Source: Verrucomicrobiia bacterium (GTDB taxonomy: Bacteria; Verrucomicrobiota; Verrucomicrobiae; Limisphaerales; UBA11358). From it: a stretch of 10,247 nucleotides of DNA. The position numbers and the translations under genes were made by a program. Under the pieces are notes generated by a model. The model saw nothing but the letters and a program-made list of their open reading frames with translations, searched no databases and was not told where the DNA came from. The stretch is taken from assembly GCA_030042375.1 (NCBI GenBank), contig JASHZU010000334.1, forward strand, positions 1 to 10,247, read 5' to 3'. Positions 6,018 to 10,247 of the stretch are shown piece after piece; within the stretch, counting starts at the first letter, position 1; each line of letters starts with the position of its first letter.

Positions 6018-7397
6018 TTATCTCTTCCGTATTTTCGGCAAGCTTGCCGCCGCCACCGCCTGGCCAACACGACGGTATTTCTCGTCCGGCACGTGCAACG
6101 ATATTTTCGCCGCCAGTTCAGGGAATTCAGCCAGCAATACCGCACGCGCCCTTTCAATCACGACATCGCCGCCTTTGCCAGTTGTTACGCGGCCCAATAT
6201 CAGCATATGGTTGAAGTCATAAAAATCTGCGTAATGTGCGATCGTATAACCGAGGTAAACGCCGATGGTCTCGTAAATCGCCGCCGCGCGTTGATCATCC
6301 CTGGCCATCAACATCTGCACTTCCTTAAGCCGTTCCGGCAATCCAAGATTTTCCGGCAGTACGATGCCAGCGGCAGGCAAAAGCCTGTTTACCGCCTGTT
6401 GCGAAAAATAAAGGGCTCCAGTGCCTCGATCGCCCGACCATTCATCAATCGCGGCATTTGGATTGTAATCCACCGGCGCGAACGCCAATTCATTCAGCCA
6501 GCCCGTGACTCGGCCTTTCTTATCTATGAACCCTCCAGCCTCGCTTGAACCCATTGCAAGGCCAAGCATGCCCTCTTTGCGAAATGATAACGTGCCAGCC
6601 AGCGCCGTCACGTCGCCGTCGTTCATCACCATCATCGGCACGTTCCATTCCTCTTGGATACGTTTGAAAATGGCGGCTGCTCGCGGAAAATCCTTTTTTG
6701 GCACAGCGCGCAATAGCGACGCCACGCGGATTTCGTTGCCCACAATAATTCCGGCGGAACTGCCGCCAATGGCGTCTACGTGCGGTAGATGCGCGGCGGC
6801 GCGGTGCAAGGCCGCAGAAATGTGGTGGTAATGGTATCTGGGATTTGACTGGTTTTTCGGATCCCATGATGCTTCCTCGGTGAACACCGCCTGGCCCTCT
6901 ATGACGGCGGAGACTTTGTAGTCACTGGCCCCCAGATCAAATCCGATCCGGCAGCCGTTCAGGTGGCCGCTGGCGAAAACCTTCACCTCCTTTGCCTGTG
7001 GAACCCTTTCAGGTGTGGTCACAACAACCTGGAATTTTTTTCCGTAAGTTGTGCCCATAAAATTGCAGTCAAATTTTCGCGCGCCGCGCGGTGAATAGGT
7101 TTTCTTTACGAATTCACCGATGGCCCTTGGACCGCCGATATAAACTTTCCAGCCCCCGCGCGACCATAACAAAAATTTCACAATACGCTCAACGTAGAAC
7201 AACGTGTCACCGTCAATCTTGTGCCTTACCACCGTCTCATAACGCGAAATCAACCCGTTTTCGCGTTCTAAACCAATGATCAGCGGCAGGGCGTAACTCT
7301 CCAGCGCGGCGGCAACGTAACGACGATTAAACAAAACCGCCGGCTGAAAATTCGGGTCAAGCGTGGCGAAGTATTTTTCAGATAAGGAATGATTCAT
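6018..7397 (-). CDS. ROK/ASKHA-type sugar kinase-like protein with an N-terminal extension
   Basis: A 459-residue protein whose residues ~150-455 fit the ROK/hexokinase (ASKHA) fold: phosphate-1 motif RIGFDLGASDYKVSAV (150-165), DAIGGSSAGIIVGNEIRVASL (208-228) at the sugar site, VMNDGDVTALAG (257-268) containing the likely catalytic Asp (D260/D262) in the position of the ROK 'NDA-N-AA' motif, LGLAMGSSEAGGFID (278-292) in place of the 'LGTGIGGG' loop, and LILGRVTTGKGGDVVIE (399-415) near the adenosine site. The ROK zinc motif CxCGxxGC is missing. Residues 1-145 form an extra domain I cannot assign. The usual product would be a hexose- or HexNAc-6-phosphate. The frame opens at 7463, but the ATG at 7397, with AGAGA upstream, is the better start because MNHSLSEKYF begins the regular sequence. 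It ends 1 nt before the CBM9-like gene. Substrate unproven; GlcNAc is suggested by nagB. Confidence 0.75.
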   Translation of the reverse strand: MNHSLSEKYFATLDPNFQPAVLFNRRYVAAALESYALPLIIGLERENGLISRYETVVRHKIDGDTLFYVERIVKFLLWSRGGWKVYIGGPRAIGEFVKKTYSPRGARKFDCNFMGTTYGKKFQVVVTTPERVPQAKEVKVFASGHLNGCRIGFDLGASDYKVSAVIEGQAVFTEEASWDPKNQSNPRYHYHHISAALHRAAAHLPHVDAIGGSSAGIIVGNEIRVASLLRAVPKKDFPRAAAIFKRIQEEWNVPMMVMNDGDVTALAGTLSFRKEGMLGLAMGSSEAGGFIDKKGRVTGWLNELAFAPVDYNPNAAIDEWSGDRGTGALYFSQQAVNRLLPAAGIVLPENLGLPERLKEVQMLMARDDQRAAAIYETIGVYLGYTIAHYADFYDFNHMLILGRVTTGKGGDVVIERARAVLLAEFPELAAKISLHVPDEKYRRVGQAVAAASLPKIRKR

Positions 7398-7639
7398 ATT
7401 CTCTGCTGGTAAGCAGCATTTGTGGGCTTGAGGCATAAAGATGCTTTGCAACCAAACCGCCAAAGCCCGGATGTTTGAGCCCTACCATGATATTCAGGCG
7501 TTGGCGCCGAATTTATGGTTAGAAACACGAACGGCACCCCGGTTTCCAATATTGCTGCACAAAATCCAGCGCCCACGGATACCGGGCTGTTCTTCAAGTG
7601 AATCGCGCTACCAATGTCGATTAGGTATTTTGTTTTCAC
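7394..7639 (-). CDS. possible small protein of unknown function (doubtful)
   Basis: The 238-bp gap between the permease stop and the kinase start is open in one frame for 81 residues if started at GTG (7639). The GTG overlaps the permease TGA (GTGA) and the terminal TGA overlaps the kinase ATG (ATGA), the arrangement expected of a coupled operon gene. Against it, the sequence (KTKYLIDIGSAIHLKNSPVS and on to YHGRAQTSGLWRFGCKASLC) has no recognisable domain, contains several rare-type codons (AGG, AGA, ATA) and has no good ribosome site. It could equally be a non-coding spacer or the remnant of an insertion that happens to be open. I see no other structure in this gap. Confidence 0.28.
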   Translation of the reverse strand: MKTKYLIDIGSAIHLKNSPVSVGAGFCAAILETGVPFVFLTINSAPTPEYHGRAQTSGLWRFGCKASLCLKPTNAAYQQRI

Positions 7640-9453
7640 GGAAATACGGATTCTTTTTCGTGTATCAAGGAAGGTTTGCCGCCTTCAAAATACTCCTCAA
7701 TTTCTTCGAGCGTCTTGCCCTTCGTTTCCGGCAGCAAAAATGTCGCCGTGATGAAATAAACCACCGTGCAGCCGGCAAAGATGAAAAACATCGTCGCGTA
7801 ACCATGTTGCCCAACCGTCGGCAAGAACACGGCGGCAATGGTTGTTGAAACTGCCTGGTTTATAAGCAACGCAATGCTCATTCCGTTGGAACGGATGCGT
7901 GTGGGCATAAGTTCTGAGAGCGCAAGCCAGACACACACGCCAGGACCGACAGCAAAGAATGCCATAAAAAAGAACATGCAGGCGGCTGTCAGCCAGCCGG
8001 TGCTTTCCGGCGGCACGGGGGTAACGAACGCGTGGTCAATCTTCAATGGCGCAACCCGCGCCAAGGCAAGGCTTGCAAAGGGATTTTGAAAAAATGCGGC
8101 AACCTTCGTAGCTGGCACACAGCCTTCACGATTGATGGAAATGCTCGCCCCAGGTTCGTCCGAACGGACGACTTTTGATGCAGCGGTGAAATCTCCATAG
8201 GAATAAATCACAACGAGAGTGGACGGCTGAGCCGATGCTTTTTCTGCAAGAAGCTTGGCCGCCATCCCGGAATTAAATTTCACTGTTACGGTCTGGTTGG
8301 ATTTTACCATCATCGCCTGGACGGCATCCTTAACTTCCACACGCTGCTTTTCAGTTTTCTGAAAAATGAGGCCGGTGCAGATCAGTGAAACGATGATGCC
8401 TGCGCTGCCAAGCGAAAGCAGGAATTTACGCCCCTTTTTGTCCACCAATGCCACACCAATCATGGTGACGAGGAAGTTAACCAATGTCAGAATGACATAG
8501 CCAAGGTGCGCGTTGGCATCGCTCAAACCGGCTTGAATCAGAATGGTCGCGTTATAGCCGATGATGGAATTCACACCGGTGGCCTGATTGCACGCCAGAA
8601 TGATACAGGCCAATATAAATGGCAGGACATATTTGCGCCGAAACAAGGAATCCATGGATTGCGCCCCTCCAGCCTTGAATCTTTCCGCAGCCATGGTTTC
8701 CGCCATTTCCTTCAATTCAGCCTCGGCCTGTTCATCGGAACGGGAGCGTAGCAGCGCCGCCCGGGCCGCCTGGTCTTGCCCGCGCCGGAATAACCAGCGC
8801 GGTGACTCCGCCACAAACAGGCTGCCAAGAACGAACAAAATTCCCGGCGGCAACGAAACCCAGAAAATGCTGCGCCACGCAGCGTCTTTGAACGCTAATA
8901 ATTTTGCCACGTCACCCGATTTCTCAATGTCCGCCACTTTAAGGCTGAAGAAATATCCAATTACCGCCGCCGCGACGATGCCAAGCGTAAGCAGCCATTG
9001 GAACATTCCTGTGCCCTTGCCGCGGTTCGAGGCGTCAAGACATTCTGCGAGATATAGAGGAACAACAACACCAATGAGACCGGCGCTGATGCCTTGCAGC
9101 AGTCGGCCAAGCACCAACGGACCATAACCATGAGCCAACGCAATCATTGGAATGCTGACAACGAAAAGTAAACCGCTAACAAACATCAGTCTTTTGCGCC
9201 CCAACCTATCGGCCAGTATCCCCGCAAACAGCGTCGAGATAACACTGCCCAGCAATACCGCAGCAACAATCACGGAGAGTTGATTGCTGCTCAGACCAGA
9301 TGTGGCCTCCAAATACGGCAAGGCACCGGCGATAATGCCCACATCCACCCCATAAAGCAGCCCACCCAGTCCAGCTACCACGAGCAAAAAGCGATTATAG
9401 CGAGCCCGAGAGTCAGCCACAGGCATAACCATTGCATCCATGATCGTGTTCAT
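7636..9453 (-). CDS. MFS sugar porter with a large periplasmic-loop insertion
   Basis: A 605-residue inner-membrane permease of the sugar-porter branch of the major facilitator superfamily, probably a proton symporter. Signatures appear in order: GGLLYGVDVGIIAGALPYL (30-48), ADRLGRKR (81-88) between TM2 and TM3, LGRLLQGISAGL (115-126), VPLYLAE (131-137), AESPRWLFRRGQ (215-226) after TM6, CNQATGVNSIIGYNA (288-302) in TM7, VDKKGRK (337-343), SELMPTRIR (513-521) and PETKGKTLEEIEEYF (575-589). Sugar porters are normally about 450-500 residues; the excess is a hydrophilic block of about 120 residues (366-485) between TM9 and TM10, a loop that faces outside. Several ATGs cluster at the start (9453, 9441, 9432, 9426); the first is used, but no Shine-Dalgarno decides. 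It heads the operon, so it is expected to import the sugar handled downstream, probably GlcNAc/GalNAc or a related sugar by context only. Confidence 0.9.
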   Translation of the reverse strand: MNTIMDAMVMPVADSRARYNRFLLVVAGLGGLLYGVDVGIIAGALPYLEATSGLSSNQLSVIVAAVLLGSVISTLFAGILADRLGRKRLMFVSGLLFVVSIPMIALAHGYGPLVLGRLLQGISAGLIGVVVPLYLAECLDASNRGKGTGMFQWLLTLGIVAAAVIGYFFSLKVADIEKSGDVAKLLAFKDAAWRSIFWVSLPPGILFVLGSLFVAESPRWLFRRGQDQAARAALLRSRSDEQAEAELKEMAETMAAERFKAGGAQSMDSLFRRKYVLPFILACIILACNQATGVNSIIGYNATILIQAGLSDANAHLGYVILTLVNFLVTMIGVALVDKKGRKFLLSLGSAGIIVSLICTGLIFQKTEKQRVEVKDAVQAMMVKSNQTVTVKFNSGMAAKLLAEKASAQPSTLVVIYSYGDFTAASKVVRSDEPGASISINREGCVPATKVAAFFQNPFASLALARVAPLKIDHAFVTPVPPESTGWLTAACMFFFMAFFAVGPGVCVWLALSELMPTRIRSNGMSIALLINQAVSTTIAAVFLPTVGQHGYATMFFIFAGCTVVYFITATFLLPETKGKTLEEIEEYFEGGKPSLIHEKESVFP

Positions 9454-9460
9454 TCTGTTT

Positions 9461-9482
9461 GAGAAGTTTGTTCAATCTTCTC
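9461..9482 (-). other. short inverted repeat in the permease leader
   Basis: GAGAAG (9461-9466) and CTTCTC (9477-9482) are exact reverse complements with a 10-nt loop, between the proposed transcription start and the permease ATG. A weak 5'-leader hairpin or an operator half-site pair is possible. Six base pairs alone are not strong evidence. Confidence 0.3.
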
Positions 9483-9488
9483 GATGTG

Positions 9489-9517
9489 ACTTTAATACAC
9501 CGCCCCATGCCCGTCAA
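9489..9517 (-). promoter_or_regulatory. candidate sigma70-type promoter of the sugar operon
   Basis: On the minus strand TTGACG (9517-9512) and TAAAGT (9494-9489) are spaced by exactly 17 nt. The -35 box matches the TTGACA consensus at 5 of 6 and the -10 box matches TATAAT at 4 of 6. Transcription would start near 9482, giving a leader of about 30 nt before the permease ATG at 9453. It is the only good candidate I see for the operon. Confidence 0.5.
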
Positions 9518-9523
9518 CAAAAA

Positions 9524-9537
9524 TTATCACGTGATAA
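9524..9537. promoter_or_regulatory. perfect 14-bp palindrome, candidate LacI-family operator
   Basis: TTATCACGTGATAA is a perfect palindrome centred on CG, as is usual for LacI/GalR-type operators, and lies 6 bp upstream of the proposed -35 box. The LacI-family gene next door is an obvious candidate to bind it. Placement upstream of -35 would suit either repression or activation; binding is inference. Confidence 0.5.
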
Positions 9538-9540
9538 ATG

Positions 9541-9552
9541 TGGTTAAAACCA
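9541..9552. repeat. short inverted repeat upstream of the operon promoter
   Basis: TGGTT-AA-AACCA forms an inverted repeat 3 bp from the 14-bp palindrome. It may be a second, different protein-binding site, but its length is small enough for chance. In the rest of the 9553-9760 gap I see only weak hairpins (for example 9625-9639) and no gene or convincing terminator. Confidence 0.3.
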
Positions 9553-9760
9553 TGGCCAACTTTTGTTCATAAGCTTAATATCAGATACGCAGAACAGGCT
9601 CTTCAAGCCAGAGTTAAAGTGTTGGATTTTTGGAAAATCGAATCCAGTTAAGCTGATTTTTTCACGTTTTGCCCACGATAGCCCCAGGGAACAACGTTCC
9701 TGTTTGGAAGATAGTTTGGCGACAGATGAAATAGCTCTTCCGGCTCCAAACCAGGGGCGG

Positions 9761-10247
9761 TTAAGCCGGATTTCGAATACTGGATTCGCGGATGTTCAAT
9801 CTTGGCTTTAGCATGAGTCGCTGTCGCTTCGTTTCAGGCTTATCGATTCGTTTCTTCAAAAACTCCCATGCGGCAGCGCACATTTCCTGCACCGGCTGAA
9901 CCAGCGTCGTCAGCGGACATTCCAAATATTCAGTGTCCTCAATTCCGTCGCAGCCAACCAATGCCACTTGCCGGGGCACGTGCAATTTAAGATCACACAG
10001 GCCCCGATATATCCCAAGCGCCGCATCATCTGAATGACAGAAAATCGCCTCCGGACAGCCGTTTTGTCGAATGTAATCTTGAATCGTCTGCCGGGTTACC
10101 GGACGCAATCTCTCGGCCAGCGGATAATAGACAAACTCGGGTTTCAGCCCGGCCTTGTCCATAGCCTCCTGATAACCCCGCCGACGGCTTGCCTGGGGCA
10201 GATCCTCCCGCATGAAAGTGGCATGTGCTACGCGCTTAAACCCCGAG
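9761..10247 (-). CDS. LacI/GalR-family transcriptional regulator, C-terminal part
   Basis: Only the last 161 residues are in the window; the helix-turn-helix and first half of the sensor domain lie beyond the right edge. The coding frame continues upstream of the internal ATG at 10213 as GFKRVAHATFMREDLPQASR then RRGYQEAM, the typical 'G-x-x-R-I-A...R-x-x-GY-x-A' region of the periplasmic-binding-protein-like effector domain. CPEAIFCHSDDAALGIYRGL is the family's 'P-x-A-I-F-x-x-x-D-x-x-A-x-G' segment, QVALVGCDGIEDTEYLECPL the 'V-x-V-G-x-D' strand, and PLTTLVQPVQEM the hinge-proximal 'LTT-V-x-Q' motif; LKPRLNIRESS is the standard C-terminal 'L-x-P-x-L-x-x-R-x-S'. It is transcribed in the same direction as the sugar operon and 307 bp upstream of the permease, so it is the probable local regulator responding to an imported sugar or its derivative. 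Confidence 0.9.
   Translation of the reverse strand, partial: SGFKRVAHATFMREDLPQASRRRGYQEAMDKAGLKPEFVYYPLAERLRPVTRQTIQDYIRQNGCPEAIFCHSDDAALGIYRGLCDLKLHVPRQVALVGCDGIEDTEYLECPLTTLVQPVQEMCAAAWEFLKKRIDKPETKRQRLMLKPRLNIRESSIRNPA

Noticed and set aside
5772..6548. 258-codon plus-strand open frame
   Set aside because: It spans the antisense of two genes and their junction, which a real gene would be unlikely to do, and shows no motif.
9688..9700. GGAAC-AAC-GTTCC inverted repeat downstream of the LacI-type gene
   Set aside because: Five-bp stem with no following T-run on either strand, so not supported as a terminator; no other link was evident.
1..10247. CRISPR array, tRNA/rRNA genes, insertion sequences or phage genes
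   Set aside because: No regularly spaced repeats, no tRNA-like cloverleaf or rRNA motif, and no transposase, integrase or structural phage protein were seen on either strand.

Overview
The window looks like a stretch of a mid-GC Verrucomicrobia genome (Pedosphaera/Limisphaerales-like). The main taxonomic clue is the gene fragment at the left edge. Its C-terminus has the invariant 'DGH-V-E-LVKLENLW-LYW' ending that is characteristic of the expanded type II-secretion-like pseudopilin families of that phylum and its relatives. Some junctions have a clear Shine-Dalgarno (GGAGG before the epimerase, AAAGGA before nagB) and others have none.

Layout. 2-223 (+) is the 3' end of the pseudopilin-like gene. 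224-594 holds no intact gene, but its minus strand carries one long coding-like frame broken by three stops, a probable decayed gene. From 9453 down to 595 there is one minus-strand cluster of tightly packed genes: sugar-porter MFS permease, a doubtful 81-residue ORF, ROK/ASKHA-type sugar kinase, a CBM9/DOMON-like protein with an apparent frameshift, PIG-L/LmbE deacetylase, glucosamine-6-phosphate deaminase (nagB), sugar-1-phosphate nucleotidyltransferase, N-acetylhexosamine 1-kinase (nahK-like) and an NDP-sugar 4-epimerase. Most junctions are 1-30 nt gaps or ATGA/GTGA/TAATG overlaps, so the cluster reads as one operon. A LacI-family regulator, cut by the right edge, lies upstream in the same orientation. 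The 307-bp gap between it and the permease holds a plausible sigma70-type promoter with a perfect 14-bp palindrome just upstream of its -35 box.

How the genes could work together (inference). The set fits uptake and use of N-acetylhexosamines (GlcNAc/GalNAc). The permease imports the sugar. The ROK kinase could make the 6-phosphate, the PIG-L enzyme could remove the acetyl group in place of the absent NagA, and NagB would then yield fructose-6-phosphate and ammonia. In parallel, the NahK-like kinase makes HexNAc-1-phosphate, the nucleotidyltransferase turns it into an NDP-sugar and the epimerase interconverts the galacto and gluco forms. This recalls the Bifidobacterium lnp/GNB route, but with a pyrophosphorylase-type enzyme in the place of GalT and no phosphorylase in view. 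The points most worth a second look are the PIG-L/NagB pairing without NagA, the two phosphorylation routes in one operon, the frameshift in the CBM9-like gene, the large insertion in the permease, the duplicated tail of the NahK-like kinase and the decayed gene at 187-523.
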